From: Pseudoxanthomonas mexicana
GTDB lineage: Bacteria; Pseudomonadota; Gammaproteobacteria; Xanthomonadales; Xanthomonadaceae
NCBI RefSeq assembly: GCF_001556105.1
Contig: NZ_LSIF01000083.1
Coordinates: 62,001 to 126,000 of the forward strand
DNA: 64,000 nucleotides
Reading direction: 5' to 3'
Below are positions 52,585 to 61,258 of the stretch, piece after piece; the first letter of the stretch is position 1, and each line of letters starts with the position of its first letter. The notes beneath the pieces were generated by a model, which was given only the letters and a program-made list of their open reading frames with translations, made no database searches and had not been told where the DNA came from. The translations under genes were made by a program, and so were the position numbers.

Positions 52585-53988
52585 ATGAATCAAAACCGTA
52601 GCGCCCTGATCGTCGACGACGAACGCGACATCCGTGAACTGCTGACGCTGACGCTGGGCCGCATGGGCCTGCGCATCGACACCGCCGCCAACCTCGGCGA
52701 GGCCCGCGAACTGCTGGGCCGCAACACTTACGACCTGTGCTTTACCGACATGCGCCTGCCGGACGGCAACGGCATCGACCTGGTCAGCGAGATTTCGCGC
52801 AACCATCCCAGCACGCCGGTGGCCATGATCACCGCGTTCGGCAACATCGAACTGGCGGTGGAAGCGCTGAAGGCCGGTGCCTTCGACTTCGTCAGCAAGC
52901 CTGTGGATCTCACGGTCCTGCGCGGGCTGGTGAAGCACGCGCTGGAATTGAACAACAGCGAACGCGCTCCGCCCCCGCCCCCGCCGCCGGAACAGGCCAG
53001 TCGCCTGCTGGGCTCGTCGGCGGCGATGGATGGCCTGCGCGAGACCATCGGCAAGGTCGCCCGCAGCCAGGCGCCGGTCTACATCATGGGTGAGTCCGGC
53101 ACCGGCAAGGAGCTGGTCGCCCGCACCATCCACGAACAAGGCGCCCGCGCGCCGGGCCCGTTCATTCCGGTCAACTGCGGTGCGATTCCCGCCGAGCTGA
53201 TGGAAAGCGAATTCTTTGGCCACAAGAAAGGCAGCTTCACCGGTGCACACGCCGACAAGCTGGGCCTGTTCCAGGCGGCCAGCGGCGGCACGCTGTTCCT
53301 CGATGAGGTCGCCGAGCTGCCATTGCCGATGCAGGTGAAGCTGCTGCGCGCCATCCAGGAGAAAGCGGTGCGTCCGGTCGGCGCCGCCGGCGAAGTGCCG
53401 GTCGACGTGCGTATCCTGTCGGCCACCCACAAGGACCTGGGCGAACTGGCCGCCGATGGCCGCTTCCGCCACGACCTGTACTACCGCATCAACGTGATCG
53501 AGCTGCGCGTGCCGCCGCTGCGCGAGCGCACCGGCGACCTGGCCCAGCTGACCACCGCCATCCTGGAGCGCCTGGCCGCCCAGCACGGCCGGATGGCGCC
53601 GTCGGTATCGCCGGAAGCGATGGAGGCATTGGGGCGCTATCCGTTCCCGGGCAACGTGCGCGAGCTGGAGAACATCCTCGAGCGCGCACTGGCCATGTCG
53701 GAAGGCCACAGCATCGAGATCGACGACCTCTACCTGCCGCAGGCCCCGACCGGCAGGAAATTCGGCGGCGACTTCAGCCCCGGCGAAGTGGTGCGTGACG
53801 CACCCGGCGCGGTGGACGTGGACCCGGCGGCCGGCGGTGCCCTGCCCGACTACATCGAGCAGCTCGAGCGCGCCGCCATCCAGAAAGCGCTGGAAGACAA
53901 CCGCTGGAACAAGACCAAGGCGGCCGCGCAGTTGGGGATCACCTTCCGTGCTCTGCGCTACAAGCTCAAGAAGCTGGGGATGGAGTAG
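52585..53988 (+). CDS. pilR: Sigma-54 response regulator PilR
   Basis: 467-residue NtrC-type activator. The receiver domain has the phospho-acceptor D55 in CFTDMRLPDG. A proline-rich linker (PPPPPPP near residue 133) leads to the AAA+ domain with Walker A GESGTGKE, the sigma-54 contact loop GSFTGA and Walker B GGTLFLDE. A C-terminal Fis-type helix-turn-helix lies in NRWNKTKAAAQLGITFRALRYKL. It activates RpoN promoters such as those before the two pilin genes here. Confidence 0.97.
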   Translation: MNQNRSALIVDDERDIRELLTLTLGRMGLRIDTAANLGEARELLGRNTYDLCFTDMRLPDGNGIDLVSEISRNHPSTPVAMITAFGNIELAVEALKAGAFDFVSKPVDLTVLRGLVKHALELNNSERAPPPPPPPEQASRLLGSSAAMDGLRETIGKVARSQAPVYIMGESGTGKELVARTIHEQGARAPGPFIPVNCGAIPAELMESEFFGHKKGSFTGAHADKLGLFQAASGGTLFLDEVAELPLPMQVKLLRAIQEKAVRPVGAAGEVPVDVRILSATHKDLGELAADGRFRHDLYYRINVIELRVPPLRERTGDLAQLTTAILERLAAQHGRMAPSVSPEAMEALGRYPFPGNVRELENILERALAMSEGHSIEIDDLYLPQAPTGRKFGGDFSPGEVVRDAPGAVDVDPAAGGALPDYIEQLERAAIQKALEDNRWNKTKAAAQLGITFRALRYKLKKLGME

Positions 53989-54061
53989 GCCGGTCGAGGC
54001 CTTACGCCACACCTATATATATGTCTCGATGCAAACGTGCGCGGCATCGCACAGTGACCCG

Positions 54062-54080
54062 AGTGACGCGAAGCGTCACT
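54062..54080. promoter_or_regulatory. AGTGACGC palindrome downstream of pilR
   Basis: AGTGACGC-GAA-GCGTCACT is a perfect 8-bp inverted repeat 73 bp after pilR. Further TGAC half-sites flank it (TGACCC, CTGACGC, AGTCA). It may be a regulator site or a weak terminator (only TTTC follows). Confidence 0.45.
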
Positions 54081-54293
54081 TTCTGACGCAAGCAGTCATC
54101 TCACCAAGGGAGCGTCAGCGGATTGGCGGAGAGCGACCAGAAACGATCCATCGCTCAATGTGTGACACGAGCCGGGATTGGCGGCACTTCCCTGTACACA
54201 ACGCAAAAGAATGATGCGATAGTCACGCCCGACTTCGGTGTCAGGGCTTCTTCCCGGGGAAACGTGGGGGAATCGCTGGGGGTATCAGAAGTT

Positions 54294-54309
54294 GGCACGC
54301 ATCCTGCTC
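54294..54309 (+). promoter_or_regulatory. Sigma-54 (-24/-12) promoter of the first pilin gene
   Basis: TGGCAC-N5-CTGCT matches the RpoN consensus TGGCAC-N5-TTGCW with one mismatch; the GG and GC doublets have the required 12-bp spacing. It lies about 107 bp before the pilin ATG. Activation by PilR is inferred from the family. Confidence 0.85.
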
Positions 54310-54358
54310 CACATCACCTGCACGCGTCGTATGTTGTACGCGGCGCCCACGGTCCACG

Positions 54359-54383
54359 TAGGGACACGGGGCTTGTGTCCCTA
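54359..54383 (+). promoter_or_regulatory. Leader hairpin before pilA
   Basis: TAGGGACAC and GTGTCCCTA form a perfect 9-bp stem with a 7-nt loop in the expected 5' untranslated region, about 18 bp before the ribosome site and 32 bp before the start codon. It could stabilise the abundant pilin mRNA. Confidence 0.6.
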
Positions 54384-54415
54384 ACCATCAAGCCAATCCT
54401 GAAAGGGGAAATACC

Positions 54416-54781
54416 ATGAAGAAGAACGCCCAGGGCTTCACCCTGATCGAACTGATGATCGTCGTCGCCATCATCGCCATCCTGGCCGCCATCGCGCTGC
54501 CGGCGTACCAGAACTACACCCGCAAGTCGGCCAACCGCGCTTGCTTGGCAGAAGCCAAGGCCTACTCGAACACCGTGCTTGCCGACTTGAACGACGGCAA
54601 GGTTCCCTCGGCACCCAACTCTGGCGCCAATGCCGCTTGCACCGCACTGACGACCGGCGTTGGCCAGACGCTGTCGGCTCTCGGCACCCTGTCGGGCACC
54701 CCGCGCGCTCCGGGTGACGGCGCCATCAGCTGCAACCTGGCGACCGGCGGCAACTGCTCCATCACCGGCGGCACCAACTGA
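54416..54781 (+). CDS. pilA: Type IV major pilin (first paralogue)
   Basis: 121-residue type IVa prepilin. The leader MKKNAQG is cleaved after G7 to leave an N-methylated F8; E12 is the conserved glutamate of [27 protein letters not shown]. Four cysteines (43, 75, 106, 114) include a C-terminal pair ([11 protein letters not shown]) that probably closes the D-region. It is preceded by a sigma-54 promoter and a good ribosome site, and followed by a strong terminator. Likely polymerised by PilB/PilC after PilD processing. Confidence 0.95.
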   Translation: MKKNAQGFTLIELMIVVAIIAILAAIALPAYQNYTRKSANRACLAEAKAYSNTVLADLNDGKVPSAPNSGANAACTALTTGVGQTLSALGTLSGTPRAPGDGAISCNLATGGNCSITGGTN

Positions 54782-54842
54782 GCCACCGTCCACTTGGTCC
54801 TCGATAGTTACTCGACGACTTCGTAACAACGACCGTTGCACT

Positions 54843-54874
54843 CAAACCCCGGCGCAGGCCGGGGTTTGTTTTTT
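54843..54874 (+). terminator. Strong intrinsic terminator after the first pilin
   Basis: CAAACCCCGGC and GCCGGGGTTTG form an 11-bp stem with a GCAG loop, followed by six T residues. This separates the first pilin from the methyltransferase unit. Confidence 0.93.
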
Positions 54875-54979
54875 CCGCCTTGTACAGCAGCGCGTAGCAT
54901 GGCTGCGCCGTGCCACGTCCTACATGCTCGGCCCCGCATCCGTGACAGTGCGCCTACTTCGTCCTAAATCCGGTTCCGC

Positions 54980-55600
54980 ATGAGCAAAGTTTCCAAGCAG
55001 TCCGTCATCCGCACCTACGGCCGTTACGCCCCGATCTACGACGTTCTGTTCGGCGCTATCCAGCGCACGGGATGCCGGAAGATGGCAGATGTCGTCTCCA
55101 GCCTGGAGGCCATGCGCGTCTTAGAAGTGGGAGTAGGCACTGGCCTCACCCTGAAGCTCTACCCTGAGGCCACTCACATTACGGGCATCGATCTGTCCGC
55201 CGAGATGCTTGAGCACGCGAGGCTGCGCGCCACCTCGCTACCCAAGCATTGCATTACGCTAGAAGTCATGGACGCGGAAAAGATGCAATTCGAAGACAAT
55301 GCGTTCGATTGCGTCACCGTGCCGTATGTCCTGTCAGTCACTCCAAATCCGGACCAGCTTACAACTGAAATTCGGCGCGTTTGCCGTCCTGGCGGACATA
55401 TTCTCATCGTCAACCACTTCAGCGGCAGCCGCATCTGGTGGTTAGCGGAACGACTGGTGCGATCTGTTGCCGACCGTATCGGATTCCGCTCCGATTTCGA
55501 TTACTCGCACCATATCCTGCAGCAGGATTGGACAGTCCTTTCCACACGGCCCGTCAGCCTGTTCGGCCTCTATCGACTCGTGGTGATCCGCAATGACTGA
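54980..55600 (+). CDS. SAM-dependent methyltransferase, phospholipid-N-methyltransferase-like
   Basis: 206-residue class I methyltransferase. Motif I is VLEVGVGTGLTLKLY, the acidic SAM-binding residue is in TGIDLSAEM, and motif IV is FDCVTVPYVLSVTPNP. The N-terminal VIRTYGRYAPIYDVLFGAIQ resembles Rhodobacter-type phosphatidylethanolamine N-methyltransferases (PmtA), which make phosphatidylcholine. That identity is an inference from recollection, and other small substrates are possible. Its end overlaps the next gene by 8 nt. Codon use is A/T-richer than in the pilS-pilR region. No good ribosome site is visible. Confidence 0.85.
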   Translation: MSKVSKQSVIRTYGRYAPIYDVLFGAIQRTGCRKMADVVSSLEAMRVLEVGVGTGLTLKLYPEATHITGIDLSAEMLEHARLRATSLPKHCITLEVMDAEKMQFEDNAFDCVTVPYVLSVTPNPDQLTTEIRRVCRPGGHILIVNHFSGSRIWWLAERLVRSVADRIGFRSDFDYSHHILQQDWTVLSTRPVSLFGLYRLVVIRND

Positions 55601-57551
55601 GATGCCGAAGCGTTCGCTCGCTTGGCGATTATTGATTGAAGCATTCGCCTGGCTGGTTCCGGCCAGCACGTTCCTTACAGCCTACACTTGGCATTTTGGC
55701 AACAATACGGCAGTCATCGCGCCACACTTATTCATAGTCTCCGCGCTGTGGGCAGGTAGCATCGGGCTGCGGGCGCTCGCAACAGGACTGATCCGCACGC
55801 GCCGTTGGACACCATACTTGGCCGTCGCGCTGGCTTTCACGCCTTGGGTGGTATTGATGGCCTGGTATGTGACGGCACTTGTGGGATTGTCGTCGTGGGG
55901 AAGAGTTACGACGCTACCAATTTTCAAGACATATGCAGGCCAGTATTCCTTCTTGCTGAACTCTCTGGGACTGCCCGGATGGCTGGCGTGGATGCCCCCG
56001 ATGCTGCTGATTGCGGCTGTAGCATTGCTCGGCATGTCTCCGCTCATGCGCCCCGACTGGAGTCGCGTGCTGTTCGATGCGACCACACGCGGAAAAGCTA
56101 TGGCGCTCGCTCTGATGCTCGCTGCGTTCCCCTGGATTCTGTTCAGCATGATTCACCTGACTGAGCCACTGCATCCGGAGGAGCCGATCGCGCTCAGTCT
56201 GTATCCGCAACTAGGCGCCATGAAAGAGAGTATTGCTTTCTCGTCGTCACCCGCGGTGAATGCGGCAGAAGCCAATGTATGGCGCACCTATGCTGCGGCG
56301 CCGAACAGCAGGCCGCGCAACGTAATCTTGATCGTGGGAGACGCACTGCGCGCTGACCACATGGGCGTATACGGTTATCCTCGCGACACCACGCCCTACC
56401 TGTCGTCGCTGGCCGAGAAGGGGACGCTGCAAGCCGTCGCGGGCACGCGCGCCGTCTGCTCCGAATCCATGTGCGGATTTATGGCGATGGCTGCGTCTCG
56501 CCCCATCCACACGATGCCTACCAAGCCTTTTACGCTTCACCAAGCATTGCGCAGGAACGGTTACACCGTACGAATGGTGCTGAGCGGCGACCACACCAAC
56601 TTCTATGGCCTGCGTGATCTCTATGGCGAAGTTGACAGCTACGTGGACGGTAGCGCCCAACCTGTCGGCTGGGGCGGCGACGGAGAATCGCTGGTCCGTT
56701 ACATCAATGACGACCAATTGGTTCTAGATGAGGTGGGCAAACTGCCCGCCGCTGACACGGCCCATCCTTTGATGCTGCAAATTGTGCTGATGTCCACCCA
56801 CGGATTGGGACCGCGCCACCCAGAGAACGTCCGTTTCAAGCCCTTCTTCAACTACTACGCTTGGTTCGGAAAGCAGGTACCGAAGTTGGGACCCACTCAA
56901 CGGCAAGCAATCGTTAACTTCTACGACAATGGCGTCTACCAGTTCGACCATTACGTCAGGCTGCTAATGGAGCAGCTCCGCGCAAAGGGCTACCTCGACA
57001 ACACGGTCGTAGTAATCACCGGCGATCATGGCGAAATGCTTGGTGAGAGCAATCTCGTTTCGCACGGTTTGGGGGTGCACGAGCCGACTCTACACATACC
57101 TCTCCTAATAGCTCGTTTCGGCTACGAGGCGCCCATCCTTCCTCGGCACCTGCTCACCTCGCAGATCGACATCGCGCCGACGATCATGGACGAACTGTCG
57201 ATCACTGCCCCCTCGACCTGGGAAGGACTGCCGCTGCAGGCTACCCGGGAGACGCGCACTGCTTATTTCCAGCAGGCTGCGGAGGCGGGCATCTACGAGC
57301 AAGGTACCGATGGCCGCGTCTATAAGTACTGGCGTGATTTCCGCGCAGATATGGATTTCGTCTTCGACATCGGTCACGATCCGGGTGAAAAGAGGAACAT
57401 GGCACGTGAGTTCCCTGAAGAGCAGCTGGCCTACTGGCGCGCCAAAGTCGCGCACGGTGGATTGCAGGTGGGGAGAAACGATGCGATCTCAATCGTAGTC
57501 CCTCTATTCAAACCAGACTCCACTCCAGCCCAGTCCACCCAAAAGAATTAG
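55593..57551 (+). CDS. Membrane-anchored sulfatase/phosphoethanolamine-transferase-like protein
   Basis: 652-residue protein of the alkaline-phosphatase superfamily. Five or so membrane helices fill residues 12-190 and the catalytic domain (about 240-600) lies outside the membrane. Probable metal ligands are D250 (VGDALRADH), H402 (STHGLG), D478-H479 (TGDHGE), H491 and H496. The nucleophile position is C289 in AVCSESMCGF: it keeps a Cys but lacks the CxPSR formylglycine signal of sulfatases, and EptA's Thr is absent too. A phospho-form or sulfate transferase is inferred. Translation is coupled to the methyltransferase. Confidence 0.82.
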   Translation: MTEMPKRSLAWRLLIEAFAWLVPASTFLTAYTWHFGNNTAVIAPHLFIVSALWAGSIGLRALATGLIRTRRWTPYLAVALAFTPWVVLMAWYVTALVGLSSWGRVTTLPIFKTYAGQYSFLLNSLGLPGWLAWMPPMLLIAAVALLGMSPLMRPDWSRVLFDATTRGKAMALALMLAAFPWILFSMIHLTEPLHPEEPIALSLYPQLGAMKESIAFSSSPAVNAAEANVWRTYAAAPNSRPRNVILIVGDALRADHMGVYGYPRDTTPYLSSLAEKGTLQAVAGTRAVCSESMCGFMAMAASRPIHTMPTKPFTLHQALRRNGYTVRMVLSGDHTNFYGLRDLYGEVDSYVDGSAQPVGWGGDGESLVRYINDDQLVLDEVGKLPAADTAHPLMLQIVLMSTHGLGPRHPENVRFKPFFNYYAWFGKQVPKLGPTQRQAIVNFYDNGVYQFDHYVRLLMEQLRAKGYLDNTVVVITGDHGEMLGESNLVSHGLGVHEPTLHIPLLIARFGYEAPILPRHLLTSQIDIAPTIMDELSITAPSTWEGLPLQATRETRTAYFQQAAEAGIYEQGTDGRVYKYWRDFRADMDFVFDIGHDPGEKRNMAREFPEEQLAYWRAKVAHGGLQVGRNDAISIVVPLFKPDSTPAQSTQKN

Positions 57552-57597
57552 GCGTGAAGTGACGATGATCACGTAATCGCGAGGCGTGCGATCTGGA

Positions 57598-57613
57598 TGG
57601 CATGTTCCTTGCT
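57598..57613 (+). promoter_or_regulatory. Sigma-54 promoter of the second pilin gene
   Basis: TGGCAT-N5-TTGCT is an almost perfect -24/-12 match (one mismatch in the first element) about 38 bp before the ATG at 57651. It gives the second pilin, and perhaps pilB-pilC-pilD, their own PilR-responsive promoter. Confidence 0.9.
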
Positions 57614-57650
57614 TTAGATTTCGCGGGAAATCGACTTGCGGGCTAGGACT

Positions 57651-57998
57651 ATGTCAAGAACGTCACGGGGTTTCACGCTCATCGAGCTTATGATCGTTGT
57701 CGCAATCATAGGAATTCTTAGCGCCATCGCATTTCCGGCTTACCAGAATTACAGCATCCGCTCTGCAAATCGCGCGTGCATGATGGAAGCCAAATCTTAT
57801 GCAAACGTCGCCCTGGCGAATCTTTACCTACAGGAAGCGGTACCTGCCCCTGCAAATAGCGCCTGCGCCGGGACCAGCACACCAGCAACGACCAGCGATA
57901 CGGTCACTGCTACCGCGAAAGGCTCGGGCGACGCCGCAGTATCCTGTCCGCTAAGCGCTGGTGCCACCTGTACCTATACGTCAGCGTCCGGAAACTGA
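57651..57998 (+). CDS. Type IV pilin (second paralogue)
   Basis: 115-residue prepilin with leader MSRTSRG and mature [27 protein letters not shown]. Its first helix and the SANRAC segment closely match the upstream pilin, as do the four cysteines (43, 72, 99, 107), but the rest differs, with many Ala, Thr and Ser. ATG at 57651 gives a standard 7-residue leader; TTG at 57636 is an alternative. It lies upstream of pilB and has its own sigma-54 promoter. It may be an alternative major pilin or a minor subunit. Confidence 0.93.
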   Translation: MSRTSRGFTLIELMIVVAIIGILSAIAFPAYQNYSIRSANRACMMEAKSYANVALANLYLQEAVPAPANSACAGTSTPATTSDTVTATAKGSGDAAVSCPLSAGATCTYTSASGN

Positions 57999-58074
57999 CG
58001 CCGTATACTCCCAAGACGATCCCGCATCTCCGGCACCTTTTTCGACCGGAACGAACCGACAGGACTATCGAACC

Positions 58075-59808
58075 ATGAGCGCAGTGCCGACAACAAACCT
58101 CGTTGGCATCACCGGCCTGGCCAGGCGCTTGGTGCAGGATGGCGCCCTGGAAGAGTCCATCGCTCGATCCGCGATGACCAATGCCTCCGAGGCAAAGGTG
58201 CCTCTACCGCAGTGGATTGCCGAAAAACGGCTCGTCACCGCGCCGCAACTAGCTGCTGCCAATGCCATGGAGTTTGGCGTGCCGCTACTGGACGCACAGG
58301 CCTTCGACCCGACGCATGCCGCTCTCAAGCTAGTCAGCGAAGAGCTGATCTTGAAGCACCAAGTGCTTCCTCTTTTCAAACGTGGCGGCAAACTTTTCGT
58401 AGGCGTGGCGGATCCAACGCGGAGTCATGGTGCGCTGGACGAGATCAAGTTTCACACCAACCTCATCGTCGAGCCTGTGCTGGTGGATGAAGACCAGCTG
58501 CGCCGCACTCTCGATCAATGGCAAAGCTCCGCCAACAGCCTTTCCACCAACTTTGGCGATGACGATGATGGACTGGACAGCCTCGATGTTGATTCGACCG
58601 ATGAGGATGGCGGCAATGATAGCGCCGTCGACGCTAAGGGCGATGACACGCCAGTGGTGAAGTTCGTCAACAAGGTTTTGGTGGATGCCATCAAGCGCGG
58701 CGCGTCGGACATCCACTTCGAACCCTACGAAACCGACTATCGTGTCCGTTTGCGCGTGGACGGCATCCTGAAGCAGGTGGCCAAGGCACCGACAAAATTA
58801 AAAGATCGCATTGCAGCGCGCATCAAAGTGATGGCGCAACTTGATATCGCTGAGAAGCGGGTGCCGCAGGACGGTCGCATCAAGCTGAACCTTTCCAAGA
58901 CTAAACAGATGGACTTCCGCGTCAGCACACTGCCCACCCTATTCGGCGAGAAGGTGGTGCTGCGCATCCTAGACGGCAGCGCCGCCAAACTGGGCATTGA
59001 CAAGCTCGGTTACGAACCGGACCAACAGAAGCTGTTCGAGGACGCCATTCACAAGCCGTATGGGATGGTCTTGGTGACCGGCCCTACTGGCTCGGGCAAG
59101 ACCGTGAGCTTGTACACAGCGCTGGGCATTCTCAACGACGAAACGCGCAATATCTCAACTGCGGAAGACCCGGTGGAAATCCGTCTGCCCGGCGTCAATC
59201 AGGTGCAGCAGAACAGTCGTCGCGGCATGACCTTCGCCACTGCGCTGCGCAGCTTCCTGCGCCAGGATCCGGACATCATCATGGTCGGCGAAATCCGCGA
59301 TCTGGAAACGGCGGAAATCGCCATCAAGGCAGCTCAGACCGGTCATATGGTCTTGTCGACCTTGCATACGAACGACGCGCCGCAGACCATCGCTCGCCTG
59401 ATGAACATGGGAATCGCACCCTACAACATCACCAGCTCCGTGACATTGGTGATCGCCCAGCGGTTGGCCCGGCGACTATGCAGCAAGTGCAAGCGCCCCG
59501 TGGACCTACCACCCAATGCGCTGGTCGCGGAGGGCTTCAATGAGGCAGAGGTACAGGCTGGCTTTACCACTTACGAGGCTGTCGGTTGTGACGAGTGCAC
59601 AAGCGGCTACAAGGGCCGCACGGGTATCTACCAGGTGATGCCGATGAGCGAGGCCATTCAGGAAATTGTATTGGAGGGCGGCAATGCCTTGCAGATCGCC
59701 GAGGCGGCCAACAAGGTGGGTATCCGCGACCTACGCCAATCCGCACTATTGAAGGTCCGCAACGGCATCACCAGCCTGGCGGAGATCAATCGCGTCACCA
59801 AAGATTGA
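58075..59808 (+). CDS. pilB: Type IV pilus extension ATPase PilB
   Basis: 577-residue GspE-family hexameric ATPase powering pilus extension. N-terminal MshEN-type domains precede the core with an Asp/Glu-rich insert near 160-195. Core motifs: Walker A GPTGSGKT, Asp box AEDPVEIRLPG, Walker B GEIRDLETA, His box TGHMVLSTLHTND, and a zinc-binding tetracysteine CSKC...CDEC. ATG at 58075 is used; the frame is open earlier without homology. Confidence 0.97.
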   Translation: MSAVPTTNLVGITGLARRLVQDGALEESIARSAMTNASEAKVPLPQWIAEKRLVTAPQLAAANAMEFGVPLLDAQAFDPTHAALKLVSEELILKHQVLPLFKRGGKLFVGVADPTRSHGALDEIKFHTNLIVEPVLVDEDQLRRTLDQWQSSANSLSTNFGDDDDGLDSLDVDSTDEDGGNDSAVDAKGDDTPVVKFVNKVLVDAIKRGASDIHFEPYETDYRVRLRVDGILKQVAKAPTKLKDRIAARIKVMAQLDIAEKRVPQDGRIKLNLSKTKQMDFRVSTLPTLFGEKVVLRILDGSAAKLGIDKLGYEPDQQKLFEDAIHKPYGMVLVTGPTGSGKTVSLYTALGILNDETRNISTAEDPVEIRLPGVNQVQQNSRRGMTFATALRSFLRQDPDIIMVGEIRDLETAEIAIKAAQTGHMVLSTLHTNDAPQTIARLMNMGIAPYNITSSVTLVIAQRLARRLCSKCKRPVDLPPNALVAEGFNEAEVQAGFTTYEAVGCDECTSGYKGRTGIYQVMPMSEAIQEIVLEGGNALQIAEAANKVGIRDLRQSALLKVRNGITSLAEINRVTKD

Positions 59809-59995
59809 TCGCGATCGCCGCCCGCCACGCTTTGCCCGGCGGGACCAGCAATTCGTCATCATTTAACGGCGTTTCAAGTCGCCATCTCACCGAAACCCGG
59901 CCGCCGTCACAGGCGCAGTGCTTCCATTGGCCGTATAACCGGCTACCATGCAGCTCTGACAGTCCGGGTGGGGAAATCCGGACAGGGGACTACCG

Positions 59996-61255
59996 ATGGC
60001 CGTGACCCGTTCCGCTGCGAAAACCGCCTCCGCGCCCGTGCGCGAGAACCCCCTGAACCTGTTCGTCTGGGAGGGCACCGACAAGCGCGGCGTCAAGATG
60101 AAGGGCGAGCAGCAGTCTAAGAATGCCAACTTCCTGCGGGCCGAGCTGCGCAAGCAGGGCATTACGCCGACAGTCGTCAAGGTCAAGCCGAAGCCGCTGT
60201 TCGGCGCGGCAGGAAAGACCGTCTCCGCTAAGGAGATCGCGTTCTTTAGCCGACAGCTAGCTACGATGATGAAGTCGGGCGTACCGATGGTTTCCTCTCT
60301 GGAGATCATCGAGGGTGGACAGAAAAATCCGCGGATGAGCAAGATGGTGCAGCAGATCCGCTTCGATATCGAGGGTGGCTCCTCGCTGTATGAGGCTATT
60401 AGCAAGCACCCGGTGCAGTTCGATGAGCTATATCGCAACTTGGTGCGCGCTGGCGAGTCTGCAGGCGTGCTTGAGACTGTGCTCGACACCATCGCCAGTT
60501 ACAAGGAGAACCTGGAAGCCCTGAAGGGCAAGATAAAGAAAGCGCTCTTCTATCCCACAGCGGTTATGGCAGTCGCAATTCTGGTGTGCGCCGTCATTCT
60601 TATCTACGTAGTGCCCGTATTTGAAGATACCTTCAAAGGGTTCGGCACCGAGCTCCCTGCATTTACACAGCTCGTAGTGAATATGTCCCGCTTCATGGTC
60701 AGCTGGTGGTGGGCATTGTTGATTCTTGTTGTGGGTGCTGGTTTTCTAGGAGTATCTCTTTTCAAGCGCTCGCCAGCGTTCCAGCATGCCGTTGATCGCT
60801 TCATTCTCAAAGTGCCCGTGATCGGTCAGATCATGCACAACTCGTCGATAGCGCGCTTCGCGCGCACGACGGCGGTAACGTTCAAAGCTGGCGTGCCATT
60901 GGTTGAGGCGTTGGACACGGTAGCAGGCGCAACGGGCAACACTGTCTACGAGAAAGCCGTTCATCGCATGCGCGACGACGTTTCGGTAGGCTATCCGCTG
61001 AACATGGCAATGAAGCAGACACAGCAGTTTCCACACATGGTCGTTCAGATGACGGCCATCGGCGAAGAAGCGGGTGCGTTGGATACGATGCTTTTCAAAG
61101 TGGCCGATTACTTTGAGCAAGAGGTAAACAATGCGGTTGATGCATTGTCCAGCTTGCTGGAACCATTCATCATGGTCATCATCGGCGTGCTTGTAGGCGG
61201 CATGGTAATCGCAATGTATCTGCCCATCTTCAAGATCGCAGCGACAGCCGGCTGA
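59996..61255 (+). CDS. pilC: Type IV pilus inner-membrane platform protein PilC
   Basis: 419-residue GspF-family protein that anchors the pilus motor in the inner membrane. Two GspF repeats have a cytoplasmic part (SRQLATMMKSGVPMVSSLEII; ARTTAVTFKAGVPLVEALDTV) and three membrane helices, with family signature VVQMTAIGEEAGALDTMLFKVADYFE. ATG at 59996. Preceded by a 187-bp spacer containing a GTCCGG-CCGGAC inverted repeat. A/T-richer than pilD. Confidence 0.97.
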   Translation: MAVTRSAAKTASAPVRENPLNLFVWEGTDKRGVKMKGEQQSKNANFLRAELRKQGITPTVVKVKPKPLFGAAGKTVSAKEIAFFSRQLATMMKSGVPMVSSLEIIEGGQKNPRMSKMVQQIRFDIEGGSSLYEAISKHPVQFDELYRNLVRAGESAGVLETVLDTIASYKENLEALKGKIKKALFYPTAVMAVAILVCAVILIYVVPVFEDTFKGFGTELPAFTQLVVNMSRFMVSWWWALLILVVGAGFLGVSLFKRSPAFQHAVDRFILKVPVIGQIMHNSSIARFARTTAVTFKAGVPLVEALDTVAGATGNTVYEKAVHRMRDDVSVGYPLNMAMKQTQQFPHMVVQMTAIGEEAGALDTMLFKVADYFEQEVNNAVDALSSLLEPFIMVIIGVLVGGMVIAMYLPIFKIAATAG

Positions 61256-61258
61256 TTC

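Larger units (their letters stand above)
53989..54415. other. Regulatory region between pilR and the first pilin
   Basis: About 427 bases without a gene. In order it contains several TGAC(G/C) half-sites including a palindrome at 54062, A/T-rich patches, the sigma-54 promoter at 54294, a leader hairpin at 54359 and the pilin ribosome site AAAGGGGAA. PilR sites are expected upstream of the promoter but no consensus is certain. Confidence 0.6.

Noticed and set aside
55593..57551. Canonical arylsulfatase annotation
   Set aside because: The CxPSR formylglycine signature is missing and the context is pilin genes, so sulfate ester hydrolysis is not supported.
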